DNA of 64,000 nucleotides from Alistipes senegalensis (GCA_023664045.1 JAMPGH010000001.1:838487-902486), one strand, 5' to 3'. Counted from the first letter of the stretch, positions 36,449 to 44,823 are shown. The notes: generated by a model from the sequence alone, not told the origin. Numbers and translations are program-made.

Positions 36449-37657
36449 ATGAAAACCGTCTGCCTATATTTTCAGGTACACCAGCCCTGGCGTCTGAAGA
36501 AATACCGTTTCTTCAACATGGGCAAGGACCATAACTATCTGGACGACCTGCTCAACCGCTCCATCATGCAGAAAGTGGCGCGCCAGTGCTACCTGCCGAT
36601 GAATGCCCTGCTTCTGAAGCTGATCCGCGAAAACGAGGGACGCTTCCGCTGTTCGTTCTCGATCACGGGTACGGCCATCGAGCAGTTCCGCGCATTCGCG
36701 CCCGAAGTGCTGGCTTCGTTCAAGGAGCTGGCGGCAACCGGATGCGTGGAGTTTCTGGCCGAGACCTACTCCCATTCGCTGGCTTCGCTGGCCTCGAAGG
36801 AGGACTTCGCCGAGCAGGTGAAGCTCCATGTCAAGACCATCGAACAGGAGTTCGGCCAACGTCCCACGGCGTTCCGCAACACGGAGCTGATCTATTCGGA
36901 CGACATCGGTGCGATGGTGGCCGAAATGGGATTCCGCACGATGCTGGCCGAAGGAGCCCGCCACGTGCTGGGCTGGAAATCGCCCAACTTCGTCTACGCC
37001 AATGCGATCGACCAGCGGATGCGCCTGCTGCTGCGCAACTACAAACTCTCGGACGACATCGCGTTCCGCTTCTCCGACCGCGGTTGGGACCAGTGGCCGC
37101 TGACGGCCGGCAAGTTCGCCGGCTGGCTCGCCTCCGAAGAGACGCCCGGCGAGGTCGTCGACCTCTTCATGGATTACGAGACATTCGGCGAGCACCAGAC
37201 CGCCGACACGGGAATCTTCGAATTCATGAAAGCGCTGCCCGCCGCATTGCTGTCGACCGGCGAACTGGAGTTCGCGACCGTGAGCGAAGCAGCCTCGAAA
37301 TACCAGCCCGTCTCCGTACTCCACTGCCCGCACACGATGTCGTGGGCCGACGAGGAACGCGACGTAACGGCCTGGCTCGGCAACGAACTGCAGAACGAAG
37401 CCTTTTCGAAGCTCTACGCCCTGAAAGAGAAGATCGCACGGCTGAACAATCCCGACTTCGATTACGTGTGGAATTTCCTCCAGACCTCGGACCATTTCTA
37501 CTACATGGCTACCAAGTGGCTCTCGGACGGCGACGTACACTCCTATTTCAATCCTTACGACTCGGCCTACGACGCATTCATCAACTACATGAACGTCCTC
37601 TCGGATTTCATCATCGAGGTCGACAAGGCGCTGGAAGCCAGAGGCGTCGAACAATAG
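36449..37657 (+). CDS. GH57-family alpha-amylase/glucanotransferase-like protein
   Basis: 402 aa. GH57 conserved regions appear in order: FQVHQPWR (region 1), LAETYSHS (region 2), FRNTELIYSD with the nucleophile Glu (region 3), and MDYETFGEH with the catalytic Asp (region 4). It is cytoplasmic, with no signal peptide, so it acts on internal glucan. GH57 includes amylases, branching enzymes and 4-alpha-glucanotransferases; branching enzymes are usually longer, and which activity applies here cannot be told. No glgB is in the window. It is 11 bp downstream of the GT4 gene and is followed by a strong terminator. Confidence 0.88.
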   Translation: MKTVCLYFQVHQPWRLKKYRFFNMGKDHNYLDDLLNRSIMQKVARQCYLPMNALLLKLIRENEGRFRCSFSITGTAIEQFRAFAPEVLASFKELAATGCVEFLAETYSHSLASLASKEDFAEQVKLHVKTIEQEFGQRPTAFRNTELIYSDDIGAMVAEMGFRTMLAEGARHVLGWKSPNFVYANAIDQRMRLLLRNYKLSDDIAFRFSDRGWDQWPLTAGKFAGWLASEETPGEVVDLFMDYETFGEHQTADTGIFEFMKALPAALLSTGELEFATVSEAASKYQPVSVLHCPHTMSWADEERDVTAWLGNELQNEAFSKLYALKEKIARLNNPDFDYVWNFLQTSDHFYYMATKWLSDGDVHSYFNPYDSAYDAFINYMNVLSDFIIEVDKALEARGVEQ

Positions 37658-37676
37658 GATCCGCCTCTCTCGATAG

Positions 37677-37710
37677 AAAACGCGTCGGTCTTCGCCGGCG
37701 CGTTTTTTTT
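37677..37710 (+). terminator. Terminator of the glycogen gene set
   Basis: Stem AAAACGCG.CGG / CCG.CGCGTTTT around TCTTCG, ending in a run of eight T. Confidence 0.9.
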
Positions 37711-37738
37711 GCCCGATCGATTTATTGTTATAATTTTG
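37708..37738 (+). promoter_or_regulatory. Promoter of the TPR-HTH gene
   Basis: TTTG at 37708-37711 (overlapping the terminator U-run), a 19-nt spacer and TAATTTTG at 37731-37738. The leader is about 16 nt. Confidence 0.65.
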
Positions 37739-37760
37739 AAGAATCCCTAACCTCAGAACC

Positions 37761-39482
37761 ATGAAGAAACCGTTCCTCATCCTCCTGCTCTCGTTGACAC
37801 TTCCGATCGGCTGCATCGATTCGAACAAGACGCTCCGAATCCTCGACGAGGCCGAATGCCGGATGATCGACCATCCCGACAGCGCACTGACGATTCTGCG
37901 CTCCGTCGATCGCCGGACCCTGCACACACGCCGGGAACAAGCCCGCTTCGCCCTGCTCTGCACGCAGGCACTGGACAAAAACTGCATCGAGGTCGACCGG
38001 GACACGCTGATCCGAACGGCCTTGCGTTATTATCGGCACCGCGGTCCCAAACGCGAACGGGCGCTGGCTTACTTCTATTCCGAGCGCATCTACGAAAACA
38101 GACACCACATCGACTCGGCGATCGTGCAGATCGAAAAAGCCGAGAAGTTCGCGCAGCAAACCGACGACCTCTACCTGAAAGGATTGATCGCCAACACCTT
38201 CGCCATCCTCTACGAGTCGCAGAACTTCGTCGAACAGGCCAAAGACAAATACCTCGAAGCCGCCGACTACTTCTCGCGGATCGGACATAAGGAGAATCTG
38301 CTGGGGAATTATATTGGGGCTATACGCAAATTTCGAATTTTGAAAGATTACCCCAACCAAATTCTATATTATAGCGTTGCAAAAGAGATCGCTTTTGAAT
38401 TAAAAGATACTCTTGCCCTCATATCATTAGAACATTTTCACGCCAATAGAATTATAGACGAAAAAAGAGATTACAAGAAAGCTTTAACAATATTGCAAAC
38501 AGCTAATACTAAATACAATTCAGGCGACACACATTTATCTTATTATTTTATATTAAGCGATATTTATATAAACCTAAACAAACCCGATAGTTCTCTTTTT
38601 TATTTACGACCTTTTATCGAGCAGACAGAAGGAGAACAAACGCGCGACCGGCTGGAAATTGCCTATCTGACCGGAGTCGCTTTAAAAATGTCGGGGAGAT
38701 ACGAACAAGCCTATCGATACAATCATGAAGCGCTGGCGATCAGCGATACGCTCTACTTCCGAGAGAAAAAAGAGTCCATTCCGGCACTGAAAGAAAAATA
38801 CAAGGCAGAGCAGCTGATCATGCAGAATAATTACCTGAAAAAGAGCAAACGATATCAATCGTGCATCGTCGGCGTCGTCTCGATTACCATTCTCTTCATC
38901 TCCTTGTGGGTGTCCAGCCAACGTAAAAAGCAGATCCTGCTGCAGGAACAGAAGATCTCGGACTATCGCAACGCCATGTCGCGACTGAAAACAGAGTACG
39001 AGACATTCCGTTTGTCTCAGAAAACGGAGAATCCGGCCATCGCTCCCGAAATCGTAGAGAGGCGCATCGCATTTCTCAAACAGATTCTCGATACCACGGC
39101 CCATTACAACCATGACAAGGAGCTCTTCTATGCGAAAATCGAACAGCTTCTGACTCAGAACGGAGGAGCTCAGAATAAAAAAGGAGCGAACGAAATGTTT
39201 CTGCTATTCCAAGATATTCTGAACGCCCGGCATCCGGGCGTCATCGACCGCCTGCAACAGCTCCATCCGCAACTGACGGCTCAGGAGGTGGGCATGTACT
39301 GCATGATCTGCATGGAGATGTCGAAGTCCGCCATCTGTCTGGTTTTGAAAATCCGGCTGAAAACCTATTACAATTATCGGAATATTCTTCGCTGCAAACT
39401 GGGCATTACCAACGAAGAGCTGACGATTCCCCAACATTTCGAGACTTTCTGCAAGCAACAACCGCAGAACGACAGGCATTGA
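37761..39482 (+). CDS. TPR - transmembrane - HTH protein (putative membrane regulator)
   Basis: 573 aa. A signal-like N-terminus ends near IGC (C18). TPR-like helices follow to about 350, then one TM helix (SCIVGVVSITILFISLWV), a coiled coil (QEQKISDYRNAMSRLKTEYE), and a C-terminal region LTAQEVGMYCMICMEMSKSA...KTYYNYRNILRCKLGI that fits a LuxR-like HTH. This plan (periplasmic TPR, TM, DNA-binding tail) is common in Bacteroidetes regulators; the target is unknown. The middle (38401-38640) is only 30% GC by count (71 of 240) with many ATA/TTA/AGA codons, while both ends match the genome. The frame is intact across the joints. Confidence 0.75.
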   Translation: MKKPFLILLLSLTLPIGCIDSNKTLRILDEAECRMIDHPDSALTILRSVDRRTLHTRREQARFALLCTQALDKNCIEVDRDTLIRTALRYYRHRGPKRERALAYFYSERIYENRHHIDSAIVQIEKAEKFAQQTDDLYLKGLIANTFAILYESQNFVEQAKDKYLEAADYFSRIGHKENLLGNYIGAIRKFRILKDYPNQILYYSVAKEIAFELKDTLALISLEHFHANRIIDEKRDYKKALTILQTANTKYNSGDTHLSYYFILSDIYINLNKPDSSLFYLRPFIEQTEGEQTRDRLEIAYLTGVALKMSGRYEQAYRYNHEALAISDTLYFREKKESIPALKEKYKAEQLIMQNNYLKKSKRYQSCIVGVVSITILFISLWVSSQRKKQILLQEQKISDYRNAMSRLKTEYETFRLSQKTENPAIAPEIVERRIAFLKQILDTTAHYNHDKELFYAKIEQLLTQNGGAQNKKGANEMFLLFQDILNARHPGVIDRLQQLHPQLTAQEVGMYCMICMEMSKSAICLVLKIRLKTYYNYRNILRCKLGITNEELTIPQHFETFCKQQPQNDRH

Positions 39483-39503
39483 CCTTACCGAATCGATCCT
39501 CAG

Positions 39504-39538
39504 GAAAAGACTTTTGCGTTGAACAAAAGTCTTTTTTG
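39504..39538 (+). terminator. Terminator of the TPR-HTH gene
   Basis: Perfect stem AAAAGACTTTTG / CAAAAGTCTTTT with a 7-nt loop, continuing into TTTTTT. The following 39540-39778 is AT-rich with no gene. Confidence 0.9.
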
Positions 39539-39742
39539 TTTATTATTGAAACTAAATAAAATATTGTATATGATTTTTCTACTCCTTGCCAAGCTATTTT
39601 TACTATTTATACCGAATTTTTCCGACAAGATTCGGTCCGAAAAGACTATAGGGTAATTAAAATAATTTAATTGACTTATTATTAAACTATTACAAACGGT
39701 ATTTGGGATATTCCCGAAAGAGGTTTTTCAATTTTTGCGCTA

Positions 39743-39751
39743 TAATTTTGC
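39743..39751 (+). promoter_or_regulatory. -7 box of the small secreted protein gene
   Basis: TAATTTTGC, an exact TAnnTTTGC match, 27 nt before the ATG at 39779. No clear -33 TTTG is seen at the right distance. Confidence 0.65.
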
Positions 39752-39778
39752 ATCATCGAAAACCCAAAAACTGTCGAT

Positions 39779-40171
39779 ATGAAAAATTTCCTTCTTTTTG
39801 CAGTTGCCGCCATAATGGGGATTACACCCGTATCAGCGGACGCTCCGAAAGAGCAAGAAACAAAAACCGGAGCCATTGTCCTAATAATGCGAGATAAATG
39901 CGCAAAAGACACTCGCAATCGTTCAGCCATCGGAACACCCGTGTCGGCTTATCTCGATCTCGACATGGGCCAGATCGAGGTAGCTTTCGATATTCCCGAA
40001 GGCACGGCCACGACGACGATCGTCAATGCGTTCGGGCAGGCGATCTGTCAGTACACGTGCAACAGCGAAATCGAATGGTTGATCTATCTTCCTCTTCCGA
40101 CCGAAGCAGGCGATTATAAATTGAAAATCGTTACTGCAGAGGCGGAATACGAAGGTTCTTTCACGTTGTGA
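39779..40171 (+). CDS. Small secreted DUF3244-like protein
   Basis: 130 aa. Signal peptide MKNFLLFAVAAIMGITPVSA, then an acidic/polar linker, then a single beta-sandwich of about 80 residues: VSAYLDLDMGQIEVAFDIP, ATTTIVNAFGQAICQY, IYLPLPTEAGDYKLKI, with a final strand. Strand order and the AGDYxLxI end recall DUF3244, short exported proteins found in Bacteroidetes without assigned function. It is separated from the next gene by 202 bp containing a long hairpin and could be co-transcribed with it. Confidence 0.65.
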   Translation: MKNFLLFAVAAIMGITPVSADAPKEQETKTGAIVLIMRDKCAKDTRNRSAIGTPVSAYLDLDMGQIEVAFDIPEGTATTTIVNAFGQAICQYTCNSEIEWLIYLPLPTEAGDYKLKIVTAEAEYEGSFTL

Positions 40172-40175
40172 TTCA

Positions 40176-40272
40176 GGGTCCGGATGATCCGGGATGCAGG
40201 ACAAGGGCCTTCAGCAAGCCGTTGTCCCGCAAGCGAAACCCTCCCGGATCATCCGGCCCATCCCTCGGACCC
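40176..40272. repeat. Long imperfect hairpin between two accessory genes
   Basis: A perfect 15-bp inverted repeat (40180-40194 with 40242-40256, core CCGGATGATCCGGGA), plus an outer GGGTCC/GGACCC pair and an inner hairpin (GGACAA/TTGTCC, 40199-40204 and 40222-40227). No T-run follows on the plus strand. It could be an attenuator, an RNA-processing site or a dispersed palindromic repeat. Confidence 0.65.
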
Positions 40273-40373
40273 CCAAAAATTCGATATAAACAAAAGCATC
40301 CCAGCTCCGTTTATATATCAACCGAACCGGTAATTCCGGGAGTTCCGGCTCCCCAAGCAGCACTGATCCGTTT

Positions 40374-41348
40374 ATGAAGAATCCGATCCCCAGTTTTCTG
40401 CATCTGTTTCTCCGTCGGGCCGGCATCCGGATCGACGAACTGCGCATCCGTGCTCTTTATGGAAAGCATCCGTTGCCGCACAGCATCCGGTCCTTGCGCG
40501 ATACGCTCGACGACCTGCATGTCGCAACAAGAATCGATCGTCCGACATTCGGGCAGCTTCCGGAATTCGAAAGGCCGTTCATCGTAACGGCAGGAACGGA
40601 TCAATATCCGTTCTTTTTGGTTGAAAGGCTGGATGTTCCGGAATCGACCGTAAGCGTACGGTCGGTTTCGGGACGTCGCAGCGAACTCTCTTTCGAGCGC
40701 TTCCGCGCACTCTGGAGCGGCACCGTCCTGACCGCCGCAAAGAGCGAAACCACTCAAGAGACGAATCCGATCGGCTATCTCCTCAAACAGACTGCCGCCC
40801 GAGTCGCCGGCACTTCTGCCGCGAACCCGAAAACCGCGCAGCTCGAAACCAGAGTCGAGCGGCTTCTCAACGCTCCCGAAACTTTCCGGCAGCTGCTGGC
40901 TCTGCAGCCGGTCCTGCTCTCCGAAAATCCGGCCGATATCTCCGTAAGCAACTTTTCGGAATCCGACCGCACCGTCATCGTGGCGATCGACCCGGCAACT
41001 CCCCGTTGCGCAAGAGCAATCGAGGCGATCGCTCGGCTCGACGACTGCCGGATCGAGTTGTTGTTCTCGGCGGACAAGGAGAACCGAAGGTCGTACAACG
41101 CCGCCTTGCGGATGATCTCGTCGGGAATCCGGAATTCTTGGGATACGACGCTCCGGATCATCGCCGACTGGTATCGAAAAGGCACCTTGCCTGCCGATCT
41201 GGATGTCCATCCGCTGGCGCCGGGCGATCTCGAAGCCCAGACCACCTATTGCCGCAACAACGGGCTCACCCCGGCTCCGACCGTGCTCATCGACAGCCGT
41301 CCCTTGCCCGACATCTACGACATCGAGGATCTGAAATACCTCCTCTAA
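40374..41348 (+). CDS. C39-like / thioredoxin-like protein lacking the VKOR membrane core
   Basis: 324 aa. Residues about 5-125 follow the N-terminal C39-peptidase-like domain of Bacteroidetes C39-VKOR-thioredoxin proteins (YGKHP, FIVTAG, LWSGTVL), but no catalytic Cys is visible. Residues about 160-324 follow their C-terminal thioredoxin-like domain, ending TPAPTVLIDSRPLPDIYDIE. The ~200-residue VKOR membrane part expected between them is absent; only a ~35-residue polar linker remains. The redox site, usually CxxC, reads TPRC in DPATPRCA, so one Cys is lost. The protein has no signal peptide or TM helix. It may be a decayed or repurposed relic of a peptide export/oxidation enzyme; the frame is intact. 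Domain assignment is from remembered family patterns. Confidence 0.6.
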   Translation: MKNPIPSFLHLFLRRAGIRIDELRIRALYGKHPLPHSIRSLRDTLDDLHVATRIDRPTFGQLPEFERPFIVTAGTDQYPFFLVERLDVPESTVSVRSVSGRRSELSFERFRALWSGTVLTAAKSETTQETNPIGYLLKQTAARVAGTSAANPKTAQLETRVERLLNAPETFRQLLALQPVLLSENPADISVSNFSESDRTVIVAIDPATPRCARAIEAIARLDDCRIELLFSADKENRRSYNAALRMISSGIRNSWDTTLRIIADWYRKGTLPADLDVHPLAPGDLEAQTTYCRNNGLTPAPTVLIDSRPLPDIYDIEDLKYLL

Positions 41349-41353
41349 TCCCC

Positions 41354-42262
41354 CTATCCTTTCCGCTTGTAGCGCGAGGGCGAGGTACCCGTGTGCTGCT
41401 TGAAATACTTGCCGAAGAACGACTGGGTGGAGAAATTGAGATGATAGGCGATCTCCTGAATGCTCATGCCGGAGTACTTCAGCAGGGTTTTGGCTTCCAG
41501 AATCACCGATTCGTCGATCCAGCGGGCCGCCGTCTTGCCGCTCACTTCCTTGACGGCCGACGAAAGATATTTGGGCGTGATGTTCAGCTGCCGGGCATAG
41601 AAGCCGACATTGCGCTCTTTCTTGTTGTATCGTTCCAGCAGCTTCATGAACTCGCTGAAAAGCACTTCGCAGCGGCCTTGCTTCTGCTCGCTCCGCACTT
41701 CGCGCCGGTTGATGTCGATAATCAGATAGAAGGCCGTGGTGAAGAGCGACCGGATGATTTCGTGGCGGTAATGTTCCTTGTCGCTCCGCAGCATGGTCTT
41801 CACCAGTTGGAACACCTGCCGGATCTCGGCCACATCCTGCGGCGAAGCCTGCAGCACGGGCGCCTTGCCGAAGCGCATGTAGACGGGCAGCGAAGTCGAA
41901 AGGTCGATCTGAATCTCGTTGACGAACGACTTCGAGAAGGTCAGCACGAACGCCGCCGCGTTGGCCGAGCACTTCACCGTGCGGATCACGCTGCCCGAGT
42001 TGCAGAAAACCAGGTCGTTGGGCCGCACCGGATGCTCTTTCAGATCGATGGAGACGACCGCTTCGCCCGCGATCATGACGATGACCGAGAATCCGTCGAT
42101 CGCGACCGGACGATCGGCCGTGGTGTTGTGTTGCGCATCGAGCGCCATGATGACCAAATCGTCCGAAAGATAGAACACGTCGCTCATCTCTTTCTTGATC
42201 CGCGAGATGGAGACCTTTTTGAGACTTTCGTTAGCTGCAGGTTTTTTCATCGAATCCATCAT
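41354..42262 (-). CDS. AraC-family transcriptional regulator
   Basis: 302 aa (298 if the Met at codon 5 is used). The N-terminal ~180 residues form a cupin-like sensing domain (VSIDLKEHPVRPNDLVFCNSG). The C-terminal AraC double HTH is clear: NITPKYLSSAVKEVSGKTA and the hallmark IAYHLNFSTQSFFGKYFKQHTGTSPSRYK. The ligand is unknown. It lies 75 bp after the lipid kinase gene on the same strand and converges on the C39/Trx-like gene with a 5-bp gap. Confidence 0.9.
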   Translation of the reverse strand: MMDSMKKPAANESLKKVSISRIKKEMSDVFYLSDDLVIMALDAQHNTTADRPVAIDGFSVIVMIAGEAVVSIDLKEHPVRPNDLVFCNSGSVIRTVKCSANAAAFVLTFSKSFVNEIQIDLSTSLPVYMRFGKAPVLQASPQDVAEIRQVFQLVKTMLRSDKEHYRHEIIRSLFTTAFYLIIDINRREVRSEQKQGRCEVLFSEFMKLLERYNKKERNVGFYARQLNITPKYLSSAVKEVSGKTAARWIDESVILEAKTLLKYSGMSIQEIAYHLNFSTQSFFGKYFKQHTGTSPSRYKRKG

Positions 42263-42337
42263 TCAAAATCCGCAATTCAGAATTTCTTTTCCCGATCGTC
42301 CTGTCGGCACCGATCGTCCCCGGCAGGAACAGGCGGT

Positions 42338-43258
42338 TTACGCGTCGGCTGTCCGTTCTCCCGAAAATCGTGCATCGCGAACCGTGCCCGGCGAATTTTC
42401 TTTTTCGCACATCACCTGCAGTCCGCCCCGCAGGCACTCGATATGCAGGGGGAATTCGGCTCCTCGCTGCCCGTCCACGTCGGTGGGTTCGTTGAGCGTC
42501 GAACGGATGTCGATCCGCCGGGCCTGCAGCTGCCGGATGATTTTCGGACTGCCGCCCAGCAGGTAGCGGATCATCGCCTCCGTGGAGCGGATCACGTTTT
42601 TCTTTTCGAGCATCAGGCAGTCGAACAGCCCGTCTTTGATCGACGCGCGGCGCGCCAGCCGGAAGCCGCCGGCCGTTTCGCCGTTGAATACCAATACGAT
42701 CAGCGAGTCGAGATCGAAAGCCTCGCCGTCGGCCACCACTTCGAGCGGTACGGCGTGCATCGAGCGGAACTCCTTCGCCCCCTCGATCAGGTAGGCCAGC
42801 TTGCCGATCCGGTGTTTGCTCGCATCGGAGGTGTGCTGCGACGTCGTGGTGAAGATTCCGAACGAAAGCACGTTGACGAAATACTGGTCGTTGACGCGCC
42901 CGCAGTCCACCCGGTCGACGCTCCCGAAAGCGATCTGCCGCGCCGCTTCGAGCGGCTTGTCCGACATGCCGAGCGCCCGGGCGAAGTCGTTGGCCGTGCC
43001 GGCCGGAATCACGCCCAGCGGGATGTCCAGCCCCTTGCGTTTCATGGCGTTGAGCGCAAAGTTGACCGTTCCGTCGCCTCCGGCTACCACCATCAGATCG
43101 ATCCCTTCGCGCCCGTCGAACGGATTGGCTTCGAAGTCGATCGGCACGGGTTCGATTTCGTACTCCGCTTCGCGGAAGACGTCGCACACCGACTCCACGT
43201 TGCGCCGGATCCGGCCTTTGCCGGAGCGGTCGTTATAAAGGAAAACGGCTCTCTTCAT
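42338..43258 (-). CDS. Diacylglycerol kinase-family lipid kinase
   Basis: 306 aa of the DAGK/YegS/sphingosine-kinase fold. VVAGGDGTVNFALNAM carries the GGDGT ATP-binding motif, GVIPAGTANDFARALGM is the second conserved loop, and a beta-sandwich C-terminal domain follows with DG(L/F)FDCLML. It phosphorylates a lipid or sphingoid-type base; in a sulfonolipid-making cell the substrate is an open question. It is 7 bp downstream of apbE, in one operon. Confidence 0.85.
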   Translation of the reverse strand: MKRAVFLYNDRSGKGRIRRNVESVCDVFREAEYEIEPVPIDFEANPFDGREGIDLMVVAGGDGTVNFALNAMKRKGLDIPLGVIPAGTANDFARALGMSDKPLEAARQIAFGSVDRVDCGRVNDQYFVNVLSFGIFTTTSQHTSDASKHRIGKLAYLIEGAKEFRSMHAVPLEVVADGEAFDLDSLIVLVFNGETAGGFRLARRASIKDGLFDCLMLEKKNVIRSTEAMIRYLLGGSPKIIRQLQARRIDIRSTLNEPTDVDGQRGAEFPLHIECLRGGLQVMCEKENSPGTVRDARFSGERTADA

Positions 43259-43265
43259 CGTTCGT

Positions 43266-44267
43266 TCAGTTCATGATTAGCTCCTGCATGGCCGGCGAGA
43301 CATACTCTTCGTAGCCGTCGTCGGCTGCCAGAATAAAATAGACCCGCACCCCGGGCATCCGCCCGACCGCCTCGAAGGCATCCTCGGCGCCCATCGCCAG
43401 AAACATCGTCCCCAGCGCATCGGCTTCGGCGCAGGTCGCCGCCGCCACCGTAACGGACAACAGCCGCGAAAGGGCGCTGCGTCCCGTCCGCGGATCGATC
43501 GTGTGGGCCACTTTCCGGCCCTGTTCATCCAGATAGAAACGACGGTAGTTGCCCGAGGTCGCCAGCCCGCCTTCGGTCATCCGCACCCGTTTCTGCACAT
43601 ATTCGCCGTCGGTCATGTTGCCGTCGAAAGGCGTCTCCACGCCGATCCGCCACGGACCGCCCTGCCGGTTGACGCCGCGGCAGCGCACTTCGCCGCCGAT
43701 GTCCACCAGATAGTTGCGGGCTCCGAGCCGCTCGACCAGCGCCGCCAGCAGATCGACCGTATAGCCTTTGGCCACCGAGTTGAAGTCGAGCTGCACGCGC
43801 GGGTCGCTCTTCGTCAGCCGGCCGTCGCGCACCGCGACCTTCTCGCGGCCCACGAACTCCAACAGCGAATCGACGTTCGGCTCGCGGGTCCGCTCCCGGC
43901 CGGCGAATCCCCACGCCTCGACCAGCGGCTTCACCGTTACGTCGTAGCGGCCGTCGCTCAGGGCGCCGATGCTGTCCGCCAGCCGCAGGCAATACACGAT
44001 GTGGGCATCGAGGCTGTCCGTTTCGTTGCGGTTGATGCGGCTCAGCAGGGATCCGTCGTCGAAAATCGACATCGAGGCTTTGGCCTCGCGGTCCAGTTCC
44101 ATGACGGCCGCATAGAGCTCCTGCGTGCCGACGCCTTCGACATCGGCCACCACGCGCAGCGACGTCCCCAGCATGACCCCCTCCACGGTGGTATAGACCC
44201 GCTTCGGAGCGCACGCCGACGCCAGCATCAACCCGACCGCCGCTGCGATCGCCCCCCTTTTCAGCAT
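43266..44267 (-). CDS. apbE: FAD:protein FMN transferase (ApbE), lipoprotein
   Basis: Attaches FMN covalently to Thr of periplasmic flavoproteins such as NqrB/NqrC or RnfG. 333 aa from the ATG at 44267, whose signal ends in LASAC (C19). ApbE signatures: GTSLRVVAD, DGRYDVTVKPLVEAWGF, VQLDFNSVAKGYTVD, YLVDIGGEVRCRG, and HTIDPRTGR with the metal-binding Asp/Thr region. A -7 box (TATTTTTGC at 44296-44288) lies between this ATG and an upstream in-frame ATG, which supports the shorter start. Confidence 0.93.
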   Translation of the reverse strand: MLKRGAIAAAVGLMLASACAPKRVYTTVEGVMLGTSLRVVADVEGVGTQELYAAVMELDREAKASMSIFDDGSLLSRINRNETDSLDAHIVYCLRLADSIGALSDGRYDVTVKPLVEAWGFAGRERTREPNVDSLLEFVGREKVAVRDGRLTKSDPRVQLDFNSVAKGYTVDLLAALVERLGARNYLVDIGGEVRCRGVNRQGGPWRIGVETPFDGNMTDGEYVQKRVRMTEGGLATSGNYRRFYLDEQGRKVAHTIDPRTGRSALSRLLSVTVAAATCAEADALGTMFLAMGAEDAFEAVGRMPGVRVYFILAADDGYEEYVSPAMQELIMN

Positions 44268-44287
44268 AAAATTCGTTGTTTTGTCCT

Positions 44288-44296
44288 GCAAAAATA
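44288..44296 (-). promoter_or_regulatory. Promoter of apbE
   Basis: Minus strand TATTTTTGC, 20 nt before the ATG at 44267. Confidence 0.65.
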
Positions 44297-44370
44297 CGAT
44301 TTTCCCGGAAGATATCAGGGCGAAAGGAGAATAATTCTTCATTTTTAATTTTTAATTCTTAATTTATTTG

Positions 44371-44379
44371 TACCTTTGC
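44371..44379 (+). promoter_or_regulatory. Promoter of rpsO
   Basis: TACCTTTGC, an exact -7 box preceded by a long AT-rich stretch. The leader to the rpsO ATG is about 65 nt. Confidence 0.75.
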
Positions 44380-44381
44380 CG

Positions 44382-44423
44382 CTACGCTCTGGCGTTATTC
44401 ACGGTAAGGGGGATGCGTCGTAG
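44382..44423 (+). promoter_or_regulatory. Structured 5' leader of rpsO
   Basis: CTACG (44382-44386) can pair with CGTAG (44419-44423), with an alternative inner ACGC/GCGT pair. S15 often represses its own translation through leader structures, but I recognise no known S15-binding class here. Confidence 0.35.
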
Positions 44424-44450
44424 AGTGGAACTTAAACAACTCAATGCACA

Positions 44451-44723
44451 ATGGCTTATTTGACAGCTGAGAAAAAGCAGGAGCTTTTCGGCCAGTACGG
44501 CAAGTCCAACACCGACACGGGTTCTCCCGAGAGCCAGATCGCGCTGTTCTCGTACCGTATCAGCCACCTTACGAACCACCTCAAGAGCAACAAGCACGAC
44601 TTCGGAACCCAGCGCGCACTGCTGCGTCTGGTCGGCAAGCGCCGTCAGTTGCTGGAGTACCTCAAGGAGGTCGACATCGAGCGCTACCGCGCCATCGTCA
44701 AGACGCTCAACCTCCGCAAGTAG
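44451..44723 (+). CDS. rpsO: 30S ribosomal protein S15
   Basis: Binds 16S rRNA helices 20-22 early in 30S assembly. 90 aa, full length. The signature DTGSPESQIALFSYRISHLTNHLKSN and GKRRQLLEYL are intact. rpsO is followed by a strong terminator and then pnp, the classic rpsO-pnp arrangement. Confidence 0.98.
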   Translation: MAYLTAEKKQELFGQYGKSNTDTGSPESQIALFSYRISHLTNHLKSNKHDFGTQRALLRLVGKRRQLLEYLKEVDIERYRAIVKTLNLRK

Positions 44724-44737
44724 TCCGCGAGGAAGAA

Positions 44738-44773
44738 ATGAGGGCAATCCCCGAACGGGGTTGCCTTCATTTT
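44738..44773 (+). terminator. rpsO terminator / rpsO-pnp intergenic hairpin
   Basis: Stem ATGAGGGCAATCCCC / GGGGTTGCCTTCAT with a short GAAC loop and a TTTT end. In other bacteria the rpsO-pnp intergenic hairpin is also an RNase III target; whether that applies here is unknown. Confidence 0.8.
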
Positions 44774-44823
44774 CGTAAAATTGCGATCATTCGAAAAAAA
44801 CAATTTTTCAGGTTTAAATTTTT

